Positions 15,267-22,163 of a stretch of DNA of 25,855 nt are shown here, in pieces. The notes under the pieces are model-generated. The model was not told where the DNA came from. It saw only the letters and a program-made list of their open reading frames with translations, and did not search any database. The position numbers and the translations under genes are program-made. Source of the DNA: JAWVZS01 sp964507825 (GTDB lineage: Archaea > Thermoproteota > Nitrososphaeria > Nitrososphaerales > Nitrosopumilaceae); assembly GCA_964507825.1 (NCBI GenBank), contig CAZDQM010000033.1:1-25855 (forward strand), given 5' to 3'. Position 1 is the stretch's first letter, and each line of letters opens with the position of its first letter.

Positions 15267-16043
15267 CTATCGGTCAACGGGCAGTCCGGGAAGGTTCCCC
15301 CACTCGCCCCAGGATCCCAGATATACCCTGACGTTGGTAAACCCTATTTTCCCAAGTGCCAGAAACGAGTTGGCTGCCCGATACGCGCCGTGACAATAGG
15401 TTACAATCTCGGCATCTTTTGGAATACGATACAGCTCCTCAAGCCCGGCATCATCCTTGAATGTCCCGTCTGCGTTGAGGTTCTTGCTCCAGTCAATGTT
15501 GATTGACTTTGGAATATGGCCGGAATTTGCGGCCCTGACTAGACTGCCATCATACTCGTCCTGAGATCTGGCATCGATTATGGTAAGGCGGTCCAGATTA
15601 TCCGCGACATACTTGAATCCCGCTAGGATGTCGGGATTTATCTTTCCGGCAAACTCGCGAGGTGAAAAGCCGTTGGGCCTAGTCTCAATAGGCAGGTCTT
15701 GCGCCTTCCATTTTTTGAGCCCGCCGTCCAGCATGAATGCATCATGGTGTGAGAGGTACTCGGACAGCCAGACCCCGCGTGCGGCCAGCATGCCAGAGAC
15801 ATCATCATAAAATACCGCCTTTTTTGACGCATCAATTCCTGCAAAGGACAGCAGCTGCCTTGTCTGCTCGTTGAACGCCTCAATCCCTCGAGGAGTGGTG
15901 TCAAGCCAGTGGAATGCAAACAGATCCAAATTGACAGCACCCGGTAGGTGCCCCGCAGAATACTCTTTGAACGACCTGCCGTCGATCAGGACAAGGTTTG
16001 GATCGTCTAGAAGATCCTCAAGAGCCATGGATGAGATTAGCAC
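15267..16043 (-). CDS. Two-domain sulfurtransferase (rhodanese)
   Basis: 258 aa with two rhodanese domains. The N-terminal domain (about 8-120) has DGRSFKEYSAGHLPGAVNLD but FYDDVSGMLAAR in the active-site loop, where Asp replaces Cys, so it is structural. The C-terminal domain (about 135-258) has IIDARSQDEYDG and the active loop YCHGAYRAA with C217. The enzyme moves sulfane sulfur from a donor to an acceptor such as cyanide or a thiol. The donor is not shown by context. The start is GTG (16043), supported by a TATA box about 25 nt upstream; an in-frame ATG follows at codon 6. Confidence 0.92.
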   Translation of the reverse strand: MLISSMALEDLLDDPNLVLIDGRSFKEYSAGHLPGAVNLDLFAFHWLDTTPRGIEAFNEQTRQLLSFAGIDASKKAVFYDDVSGMLAARGVWLSEYLSHHDAFMLDGGLKKWKAQDLPIETRPNGFSPREFAGKINPDILAGFKYVADNLDRLTIIDARSQDEYDGSLVRAANSGHIPKSINIDWSKNLNADGTFKDDAGLEELYRIPKDAEIVTYCHGAYRAANSFLALGKIGFTNVRVYLGSWGEWGNLPGLPVDR

Positions 16044-16061
16044 GTCCCTTCTGAGGTCCTA

Positions 16062-16071
16062 GTACGTATAT
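16062..16071 (-). promoter_or_regulatory. TATA box of the rhodanese gene
   Basis: AATATACGTA on the minus strand lies 19-28 nt before the GTG at 16043, consistent with a leaderless transcript starting at the GTG. Confidence 0.45.
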
Positions 16072-16083
16072 TGCTTTAGTGTC

Positions 16084-16106
16084 AAGAAAATAAAAAGGAA
16101 AAGGAG
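16084..16106 (-). terminator. U-rich terminator after amt
   Basis: Just past the amt stop, the minus strand reads CCTCCTTTTCCTTTTTATTT, then TCTT: several T-runs without a hairpin, as in archaeal intrinsic termination. Confidence 0.4.
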
Positions 16107-16115
16107 GTGTGATTT

Positions 16116-17675
16116 CTATTCGTTTACGTATGCTCTTTCGCCGTGTTGTGCAAGATCAAGGCCAATCTCTTCTTCTTTCGGAGTAACCCTGATACCACCA
16201 GGCCAAACTGCATCCATTACCTTGAGTATTACGATTGTAATACCAAACGCATAGCCTATTGAGATGGCAACTGCTATGATACTAAGACCCTGTGTCTCAT
16301 ATCCCTCCGGTGTGCCAGTCCATGCGCCAATACCGTCGCCGGTATCCCAGATGTGTGGACTTGCAAGCGTTCCAGTCAAGATTGCTCCCGTGAGACCGCC
16401 CATTCCATGTACTCCCCATACATCGAGTGCGTCGTCCCATTTGCGCGAGTTCTTGAATGCAACAGCTCCGTAACAGACCGTGCCTGCTGCTATGCCCATG
16501 ATAATGGCGGCCATTGGTCCAACCCAGCCGGAAGCCGGCGTGATTGTAACGAGACCTGCGACAGCGCCGGTTGCGGCGCCAACGATACTTGGCTTGCCAG
16601 TATGAGCCCAGCTCATCAGCACCCAAGTAACGACAGCCATACCTGTAGCGATATTAGTTACCACCCAAGCACTAACAGTGATTCCGTCTACCATTACTTC
16701 ACTACCCGCGTTGAAGCCAAACCATCCAAACCATAGAATGGCTGCTCCCAACACAACCATTGGAATGTTGTGTGGTTCCATTGGAACTTTGCCATAACCG
16801 AGTCTTCGGCCAAGCAACAAAGCCCCTGCCAACGCAGAGAATCCTGAAGAAATGTGTACGACAGTACCGCCTGCAAAGTCAAGCGCGCCAGATGGACTAA
16901 GATTTGGATCTAGATCCAGCTGTGCTATCAATCCGCCTCCCCATACCCAGTGGGCAATTGGATCGTAGACGAATGTCCCCCATAAGAGGACAAAGATGAC
17001 TAGAGCGCTGAACTTTATTCTGTCAATTAGTCCACCAACAATCAGTATTGGCGTAATAATTGCGAATGTGCCTTGGAATGCCATGAATAGTTGATGTGGA
17101 ACAGTGCCTGGCCAGTCTTGACTACAGATCTCATCTTCGTGGAAGACCTGCATCTGATATGCGGCAGACCACGTATCAGTACAAGGACCTGCAGCTCCAA
17201 GTGGAGCATAGTGGGATACTTGGTTAAGTCCCGCGTATTGGAGACTACCCATGTAAATATTTCCCGCTTCATTGTCGTTGGGGCCAAAGGCTAGCGAATA
17301 TCCAAAGACAACCCATTGTACGGCCATCAGACCCATGACAACAAAGCACATGCCAATAACGTTTACAACGTTCTTTGATCGTGCTAGGCCGCCATAGAAG
17401 AATGCCACACCAGGACTCATGAAGAGTACGAGTGATGTTGCGGTAAGCATCCATGCTGTATCTCCTGTATCAATTCTACAGGGGAGCATGTTTCCTTCGC
17501 CATCATCAAACCAACACTCGTTTGGATTGCCGGTGTAAATTCCGCTAGTTCCCATAACATATCCGTCCATTCCGTCGGTAACCTGTTGTGCAAATGCCTG
17601 AGACATTGCACCGGTTGCAGTAACGGCTACGGTTGCCACAAGTAATAGAGCATACTTGTGGTTTCGAGAATTCAT
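16116..17675 (-). CDS. amt: Ammonium transporter of the Amt family
   Basis: 519 aa, longer than bacterial AmtB (about 400) because of an N-terminal signal sequence (about 1-29, ending SQAFA), an extra Cys-containing outer segment (about 155-195) and a charged C-terminal tail. Core motifs: GVAFFYGGLARSKNVVNVIG, FQGTFAIITP near the Phe gate, and the twin pore histidines H274 (GGTVVHISSGFSA) and H423 (WGVHGMGGLTG). The tail EEEIGLDLAQHGERAY is where PII proteins bind in other Amts. It conducts ammonium across the membrane, supplying ammonia oxidation or assimilation; which kinetic class it belongs to cannot be told here. It is divergent from a winged-helix gene, with a palindrome between them. 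Confidence 0.96.
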   Translation of the reverse strand: MNSRNHKYALLLVATVAVTATGAMSQAFAQQVTDGMDGYVMGTSGIYTGNPNECWFDDGEGNMLPCRIDTGDTAWMLTATSLVLFMSPGVAFFYGGLARSKNVVNVIGMCFVVMGLMAVQWVVFGYSLAFGPNDNEAGNIYMGSLQYAGLNQVSHYAPLGAAGPCTDTWSAAYQMQVFHEDEICSQDWPGTVPHQLFMAFQGTFAIITPILIVGGLIDRIKFSALVIFVLLWGTFVYDPIAHWVWGGGLIAQLDLDPNLSPSGALDFAGGTVVHISSGFSALAGALLLGRRLGYGKVPMEPHNIPMVVLGAAILWFGWFGFNAGSEVMVDGITVSAWVVTNIATGMAVVTWVLMSWAHTGKPSIVGAATGAVAGLVTITPASGWVGPMAAIIMGIAAGTVCYGAVAFKNSRKWDDALDVWGVHGMGGLTGAILTGTLASPHIWDTGDGIGAWTGTPEGYETQGLSIIAVAISIGYAFGITIVILKVMDAVWPGGIRVTPKEEEIGLDLAQHGERAYVNE

Positions 17676-17696
17676 TGATCAAAGCAAATTTTAAAA

Positions 17697-17704
17697 TTAT
17701 ATAA
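17697..17704 (-). promoter_or_regulatory. TATA box of amt
   Basis: TTATATAA lies 22-29 nt before the amt ATG (17675) on the minus strand. It is close to consensus and suggests a strong leaderless promoter. Confidence 0.6.
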
Positions 17705-17739
17705 GGTTAGAGATATTAGAATCAGATAAAACATAAATT

Positions 17740-17751
17740 CTCATATATGAG
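17740..17751. promoter_or_regulatory. Palindrome CTCATATATGAG, candidate operator
   Basis: A perfect 12-bp palindrome in the amt/winged-helix intergenic region, about 40 bp upstream of the amt TATA box and 15-25 bp upstream of that of the other gene. Its position suits a dimeric regulator acting on one or both promoters. No binding protein is known from the sequence. Confidence 0.4.
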
Positions 17752-17766
17752 TAAATCAAGATAGTA

Positions 17767-17774
17767 TTATAAAA
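17767..17774 (+). promoter_or_regulatory. TATA box of the winged-helix gene
   Basis: TTATAAAA lies 19-26 nt before the GTG at 17793 and 31-38 nt before the ATG at 17805. The spacing slightly favours the GTG or a short leader to the ATG. Confidence 0.45.
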
Positions 17775-17792
17775 TGAATAAATCATGTTACA

Positions 17793-18473
17793 GTGGCGAT
17801 ATATATGGCTAAGACTCCAAGACTTGCAATCTTTGATACATTTAAGACGAAAGCGGATCAGCTGACCGGTGAGGCAACGAGACAGAGGGCCATCATTTCA
17901 ATCCTGGCATCAGGCAGCCGCCCCGTGGAAAACACTAGGACGTCAATTGCCAAGACAATAGCAGAAAGGAACCGGATTCCCTGGAAGAACATCTATTCTG
18001 GAATCTTTAGGGATTTTGATGAGGTTCTGATTCCGCTAGGGCTAGTCAGGGAGGAGGGAAGGCTGCCAATAAAACGCGGTCCAAGGGCACTGCAGGAGCA
18101 AGGCGTCCCATACTACTGGCTGACCACACGGGGCAGGATCGTGGCGCTTTCATTTGATTCAGGAAAGAGGGAAGAGATCCTCAAAAAGCTCTCCAAGGGC
18201 AACAAGAATGACGAGCAGATCAAGGTCATGGTAAGATTAAGCAAGTTTATTCCAAAATTCGTATTTTTAATATTTGAGTACTATGTAAGGGGGTACTGTA
18301 ATTCAAGGATCAAGGATTTAGTTCCGTTTTCGGCCGACAATATATTGCGATCCCAGACGGGCACACTAGAGGTATACAGGGAGCTGCTGACGGGATTCTC
18401 AAAGATGGGCAAGGACGACAGGCAGATGCTTGCAGGCTTTTTGGACTCTACTATGCGATTCAACAAACATTAA
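17793..18473 (+). CDS. Winged-helix-like protein of unknown function
   Basis: 226 aa from the GTG at 17793; the ATG at 17805 (MAKTPRLAIF) is an equally possible start. Residues about 25-120 look like a winged helix: helices around RQRAIISILASG and RTSIAKTIAERNRI, a recognition-helix-like IYSGIFRDFDEVLIPLGLVR, and a wing ending YYWLTTRGRIVAL. The C-terminal half is helical and Lys-rich (EILKKLSKGNKN) without a recognisable ligand domain. It is divergent from amt and directly upstream of atpC, whose promoter overlaps its stop codon. A transcription regulator of the neighbourhood is a reasonable inference but not shown. Confidence 0.7.
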   Translation: MAIYMAKTPRLAIFDTFKTKADQLTGEATRQRAIISILASGSRPVENTRTSIAKTIAERNRIPWKNIYSGIFRDFDEVLIPLGLVREEGRLPIKRGPRALQEQGVPYYWLTTRGRIVALSFDSGKREEILKKLSKGNKNDEQIKVMVRLSKFIPKFVFLIFEYYVRGYCNSRIKDLVPFSADNILRSQTGTLEVYRELLTGFSKMGKDDRQMLAGFLDSTMRFNKH

Positions 18474-18477
18474 AATC
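18469..18477 (+). promoter_or_regulatory. Promoter element ATTAAAATC of atpC
   Basis: ATTAAAATC lies 24-32 nt before the atpC ATG (18501) and overlaps the stop codon of the preceding gene. It is identical to the elements before atpE and atpI. Confidence 0.6.
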
Positions 18478-18500
18478 GCCTGCCGCTTGAGATCGGCTGA

Positions 18501-19532
18501 ATGGGAAAAAACGTCTATGCCTCCGTGAAATCATACAGCCAGCGCGGAAAGCTGTTAACGGGGAGCGACCTGCAGACACTGGCAGAATCAAGAAATTTAG
18601 AAGAGTTGATCACTAGGATTAAAAATACAATTTATTCTGACGCGGTTGCAAAACTAGCCAAGCCATACTCCTCACAGCAGATTGAAAATGCCTTAAGAAG
18701 CCGCCTAGCCGATGTACAGTACGGCATTGCCAAGACGGCAGGGGACTCGGCAATCCTAGACGCGTATTATCTCAAGCATATAATTTCAAACCTCAAATTA
18801 ATACTAAAGGGCAAGGTTCTTGGAAAGACCCAGGAGGAGATTGAACCGCTTCTAAACCTTCATGCCGAGGAGCTAATCAAGCAAAGGGATGTCATCATCA
18901 AGGCTCTAGTATCAAAGGACTTGGAAGAGACGGTGGCAAGTCTGAATTCCGTCTCCATGGGAGAAGATGTGGCAAAGGCAGTTGCAATATACAACGAGAA
19001 GAACAGCCTGCAGATCTTTGACACGTATTTTGACAAAATTCTGTACGGACACTTGGGTCGCGCAATCAGGAGTAGCAAGGACAGGGATGTCATCAAGTTA
19101 GTTGGAATGGATATTGATTTTTACAACATACTAAGCACCATAAGGGGAAAATTCTGGGGACTAGACGAGCAACAGATTCAAGATTTGATCGTCACGACCA
19201 CCCCGTCCGCGCCAATGGAGCTGCTTTCAAGGATGATGGGGGCCGCGTCCGTAAGGGACGCGTTCGGTGAGCTTGCAACCACGCGTTACAAGGAGATCAT
19301 CCCGCAGACGGAAAATGAGCTAGACGCACTAGCCGAGTTTGAGCGCGCCTTTGAGATGAAGATCTACCGTGCGGCAAATAGATCCTTTTCAAAGATGTTT
19401 AGCTTTGCAACAATCATTGCAATTACCAAACTCAACTCCTATGAGGTCAGGAATTTGGCGGCAGTTGCGTTTGCAGTCGAGCAGGGTATCGCAGCCGAGA
19501 CTACCATGTCAAAGCTGATCATCAAGGAATAG
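18501..19532 (+). CDS. atpC: A-type ATP synthase subunit C (c-ring to stalk adaptor)
   Basis: 343 aa, usual length for the V-ATPase d / A-ATPase C family. All-helical with three related bundles; the opening YASVKSYSQRGKLLTGSDLQ and the C-terminal EVRNLAAVAFAVEQGIAAET (the last bundle) are typical. It caps the K ring and receives the D/F central stalk. It is separate from the other ATP synthase genes but has the same promoter 9-mer. A small membrane protein gene follows after 9 bp. Confidence 0.9.
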   Translation: MGKNVYASVKSYSQRGKLLTGSDLQTLAESRNLEELITRIKNTIYSDAVAKLAKPYSSQQIENALRSRLADVQYGIAKTAGDSAILDAYYLKHIISNLKLILKGKVLGKTQEEIEPLLNLHAEELIKQRDVIIKALVSKDLEETVASLNSVSMGEDVAKAVAIYNEKNSLQIFDTYFDKILYGHLGRAIRSSKDRDVIKLVGMDIDFYNILSTIRGKFWGLDEQQIQDLIVTTTPSAPMELLSRMMGAASVRDAFGELATTRYKEIIPQTENELDALAEFERAFEMKIYRAANRSFSKMFSFATIIAITKLNSYEVRNLAAVAFAVEQGIAAETTMSKLIIKE

Positions 19533-19541
19533 TGTATTGTA

Positions 19542-19778
19542 GTGATACGATTACCGGGTAAAAAAAGCGAGATCTCAACGCAGACAGTGCTAAACACCGT
19601 ATGGGTAAGCGCCTTTATGGCCATGATTTTCGCCCTTCCACCCCTGGGAATCTTTCTCGGGATTTACTTTGGAACAGGGAACTTGATTGCAGGGGCCGTT
19701 GTAGGATTTGGCATCCATTTTATCATACTGGCGTTTGCAGGAAGAATCTCAAGGTTTCTGACTCGTGCAATGAGCTAA
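19542..19778 (+). CDS. 78-aa two-helix membrane protein downstream of atpC
   Basis: GTG start 9 bp after the atpC stop, so probably in the same transcript. A short basic N-terminus (MIRLPGKKSEIS) is followed by two membrane helices: about 20-45 (VSAFMAMIFALPPLGIFLG) and 48-70 (NLIAGAVVGFGIHFIILAFA), with Gly-rich GIYFGTG between, and a basic end. Size, topology and linkage recall the AtpZ/AtpI-type accessory proteins of bacterial F-type operons, but the similarity is only in general form. A role in ATP synthase assembly or ion supply is inference. Confidence 0.65.
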   Translation: MIRLPGKKSEISTQTVLNTVWVSAFMAMIFALPPLGIFLGIYFGTGNLIAGAVVGFGIHFIILAFAGRISRFLTRAMS

Positions 19779-19780
19779 CC

Positions 19781-19787
19781 TATAAAG
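19781..19787 (+). promoter_or_regulatory. TATA box of the Cas4-like gene
   Basis: TATAAAG lies 25-31 nt before the first ATG (19812), supporting that start over the ATG one codon later and an independent leaderless transcript. Confidence 0.5.
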
Positions 19788-19811
19788 AGCCCGTGGCAAG
19801 GTAGATTTGCC

Positions 19812-20462
19812 ATGATGGGGGATAGGGACTTTAGAACGGTCATCACGTCGGCAGTCGACGCCATTGGCAAAGAGCTGGACGTCAAAATAGATCCAAATGA
19901 CACAAAGACCATACACCTGCATGAGGTGGTCAGGTGCCTGAGGCGCTCCTATTATGACAGGACGGACTCCAAAGAGATCAAGCGCTCTGGCTTTAATGAG
20001 CTGCTAAGCGGCCTGTTGCAAAAGTACGGTTATGGTAGCGAGTCAGAGGATTTTGAGAATGACGGGATAAGACTCAGGGGCAGGGCAGACATGATTGTAG
20101 ATGATGTAATAATACTGTTCAGATCCGCCGCCCAGGTCCCATCGAACCCGAGGGCCGGTGACGTGTTGTTTCTCAATGCGTGCCTCTGGATATACAAAAA
20201 GTTTGACGGCGTCATTGTATACATATCAGGGGACAGGCAGGAGGCCCTGTTCTCGGTTACCCGCAACAAGAAGATGTTTGAGGAGACGATAAGGCGCGTC
20301 AGGGTACTCAATGATCTTCTTGAAGAAAAAAAGGTCCCAATCTTGGAGCCCTCGATTGAATGCGAGGAGTGCCAGTATTATGAGAGATGTTTTATGAAGG
20401 AGAGGGTTGGAAAAACGTTCAATCTCAAGGAAATGATTGGCATGGATTCTAAGGATGATTAG
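19812..20462 (+). CDS. Cas4-like iron-sulfur protein with degenerate nuclease site
   Basis: 216 aa. The layout is that of Cas4/RecB-type proteins: an early Cys in HEVVRCLRRSYYDR (C42) and a C-terminal trio in CEECQYYERC (C184, C187, C193) that together would hold a [4Fe-4S] cluster. The nuclease core keeps LRGRADMIVDD (D93), but where an E-x-K is expected the strand reads VIILFRSA, and the usual Gln of the following helix is missing (VLFLNACLWIYKK). It therefore looks like a catalytically weakened or dead Cas4 homologue. No CRISPR array or other cas gene is nearby, so a CRISPR role is unlikely; DNA repair or a purely structural DNA-binding role is possible. Confidence 0.7.
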   Translation: MMGDRDFRTVITSAVDAIGKELDVKIDPNDTKTIHLHEVVRCLRRSYYDRTDSKEIKRSGFNELLSGLLQKYGYGSESEDFENDGIRLRGRADMIVDDVIILFRSAAQVPSNPRAGDVLFLNACLWIYKKFDGVIVYISGDRQEALFSVTRNKKMFEETIRRVRVLNDLLEEKKVPILEPSIECEECQYYERCFMKERVGKTFNLKEMIGMDSKDD

Positions 20463-20489
20463 AAAAAGATTGAAGGATAAGATTTCCTT

Positions 20490-20600
20490 TTAATCTAATG
20501 GTTCTGGGTGTCCCTTGCCTCGCAATGCAAAGCAGACTACTGCGAGTGCAATTGATACGCCTATTGCTGAGCCAAATGCGGCCATTGATGCTTCTGCCAT
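20490..20600 (-). CDS. 36-aa single-helix membrane protein
   Basis: The minus strand from the ATG at 20600 encodes MAEASMAAFGSAIGVSIALA, then VVCFALRGKGHPEPLD and TAA. A single membrane helix spans about 8-27, followed by a short basic/polar tail. A near-consensus TATA box (20625-20634) lies exactly 25-34 nt upstream, so the gene is probably real and strongly expressed. The neighbours do not reveal a role; the form suits a small accessory subunit of a membrane complex. The Cas4-like gene converges on its 3' end. Confidence 0.65.
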   Translation of the reverse strand: MAEASMAAFGSAIGVSIALAVVCFALRGKGHPEPLD

Positions 20601-20624
20601 TTGAAGTTAAGGGACAAGCAGATC

Positions 20625-20634
20625 ATATATAATT
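20625..20634 (-). promoter_or_regulatory. TATA box of the 36-aa membrane protein gene
   Basis: AATTATATAT on the minus strand, 25-34 nt before the ATG at 20600, is one of the best TATA matches in the window. Confidence 0.6.
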
Positions 20635-20696
20635 TTGTTAAACTTTTTTATTTGAAAATAAATAATCATGATTTTAGAATTTTATGATATAATAGG

Positions 20697-21242
20697 CTAG
20701 TCAAATTCAAAGGTAAAGTTTTGCTCCGCGCCCGCAGTCATTGAGCTTAGGTTAAAGAACCCCTCGCCGGTAACTCGCCAATCCGGCTCGCCCACAGAGA
20801 GGTTTTCCCAAAAGTCCGGCGCGCCGCCCGTATTCTTAAGCACTATTGTTTCAGACAGTGTCGTGTGGGAGCCAGCAAGAACGGTGTAAAAGTTCGAGCC
20901 CTCGACGAATCCCTCAAACCGGTCTCCAATCTGCCCCGCGTGGATCCTCAGATCGTCCTCGTAGATCTGATACTTGATAAATTGTAGTATTACGGAGCGT
21001 TGGTTGGGATTTGATATTTTAAAGCTGACATCAATGTAGGCTACATTATCATCGATTGAGGTCACCTCGAGCTTTTCTAGGGTGGTTGTCAGTGGCAGGA
21101 TCGACGGGGGCGGGTTGTCCGGTGTTGCAAACAGGCCGCGATCAGATGAATCATTGATTATATTCTGTCCCGAGAATGCAATGACCCCAATTATGACTGC
21201 AACTATGGCTACTGCGGCCATGACAAAGATCCGTGGATTCAA
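20697..21242 (-). CDS. Membrane-anchored extracytoplasmic protein, LEA14/WHy-like
   Basis: 181 aa, TTG start at 21242 with an AT-rich ATTTAAG about 25-31 nt upstream. An N-terminal anchor helix (about 6-25, MAAVAIVAVIIGVIAFSG) precedes a Pro-rich linker and a single beta-sandwich domain. Segments such as NVAYIDVSFKISNPNQRSV and AGSHTTLSETIVLKN resemble the LEA14/WHy fold (strand, then 'NPN'), a domain found in archaeal stress and surface proteins. No catalytic residues are visible. It stands alone; the neighbouring secreted-protein gene on the same strand is about 320 bp away. Confidence 0.65.
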   Translation of the reverse strand: MNPRIFVMAAVAIVAVIIGVIAFSGQNIINDSSDRGLFATPDNPPPSILPLTTTLEKLEVTSIDDNVAYIDVSFKISNPNQRSVILQFIKYQIYEDDLRIHAGQIGDRFEGFVEGSNFYTVLAGSHTTLSETIVLKNTGGAPDFWENLSVGEPDWRVTGEGFFNLSSMTAGAEQNFTFEFD

Positions 21243-21429
21243 CAGGTATGATTACAGGGCTAGGCATCTTAAATGTTTAAGAATATAACAGCGCTCGTAA
21301 ATTCATGACCATTACACGCCGCTAGACTTGCCACCATGTCTGCATACAACATCTAATTTTTGCAACACTATTATCGATTAAAACGTGCGGCATAATGTCG
21401 CGTTATACATGTCATGCAAAGTGTCGAGC

Positions 21430-21473
21430 TTTTGAAATTTCAGGTATATGCCTCAGTCGGCCTAACCTTGTAA
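21430..21473 (+). repeat. Dispersed repeat, copy 3, extended form
   Basis: TTTTGAAATTTCAGGTATA (21430-21448) matches 19/19 the reverse complement of 12998-13016. It is followed by a diverged 26-bp unit, ATGCCTCAGTCGGCCTAACC then TTGTAA. Orientation is the same as copies 1 and 4. Confidence 0.7.
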
Positions 21474-21522
21474 ACCTTCACTATCTATATGATTAAATTA
21501 GAACACGACTGTTTGACTCGGC

Positions 21523-21541
21523 ATATAACTACCGGATGCAG
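21523..21541 (+). repeat. 19-bp dispersed repeat, copy B
   Basis: Identical to 298-316 (ATATAACTACCGGATGCAG), same orientation, ending 19 bp beyond the 3' end of the following minus-strand gene. Confidence 0.7.
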
Positions 21542-21560
21542 TCAAACTGAGGCAAAAAAA

Positions 21561-22109
21561 TTAAAGATCCAAGGATTTTATCAACGTCCTGAGATCGGTC
21601 GAGTCGTTTCCATAGACCGACAGCCGGACACCCTCGTCAAGGTAGGCAATCGTGAGATATTCGCCATTCAGGCCGGAATCAGCATAGACGGGGTTGGAGT
21701 TTCTAGTCATGAAGATCGGTGTATTGTCCAAAGTCCTAGCTTCTAAGTTGTCAATTTTTTCATAGTCGAAGACGATCACGCCTTTTCTGACCAGATCCTG
21801 AACAGAGTCGTCGTTGGTAATGGTTTCTCGTACTCCTGGGATCGCATAGAACAGGGTGGTCTCGCCGTAGAAGACGTCCCACTTGACTGATATCAGGCTG
21901 TGGCCGCCTGCAAGCTCCGTTGCATACCCCGAATTCTGCGCCGATCCGGCAAAGACGGCGCCATCTAGCACATTGGCGCTGGGCAACGTGGGCACGGGGA
22001 GATAAGAAAAGTTGGGGATTTCCTCCCTTTGCATTGCATTCTCGCCTAGCATTGTACCAACTAGCACGCCCAAGGCGGCCACTGCGAGAAGAGCCAACCT
22101 TAATCGCAC
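21561..22109 (-). CDS. Secreted or anchored hypothetical protein
   Basis: 182 aa, GTG start. A hydrophobic N-terminal helix (about 3-21, LRLALLAVAALGVLVGTM) acts as signal or anchor. The rest has mixed strands (YLTIAYLDEGVRLSVYGN; ISVKWDVFYGETTLFYAI) and no Cys or recognised motif. I do not recognise the family. There is no TATA-like box at the usual distance from the GTG, and the insertion sequence begins only 58 bp upstream, so its native promoter may have been displaced; an AT-rich stretch at 22156-22165 could substitute. Confidence 0.6.
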   Translation of the reverse strand: MRLRLALLAVAALGVLVGTMLGENAMQREEIPNFSYLPVPTLPSANVLDGAVFAGSAQNSGYATELAGGHSLISVKWDVFYGETTLFYAIPGVRETITNDDSVQDLVRKGVIVFDYEKIDNLEARTLDNTPIFMTRNSNPVYADSGLNGEYLTIAYLDEGVRLSVYGNDSTDLRTLIKSLDL

Positions 22110-22163
22110 GACGGATCATCCCTAGAATGGTCCCCTGTCATGGATACCACTTTCTGCATAATT

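Larger units (their letters stand above)
21243..21560. other. Gene-free stretch holding two dispersed repeats
   Basis: About 320 bp between two minus-strand genes. It contains the promoter of the 181-aa protein (about 21267-21280), dispersed repeat copy 3 (21430-21473) and the second 19-bp repeat (21523-21541). No convincing ORF was seen on either strand. Confidence 0.6.
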
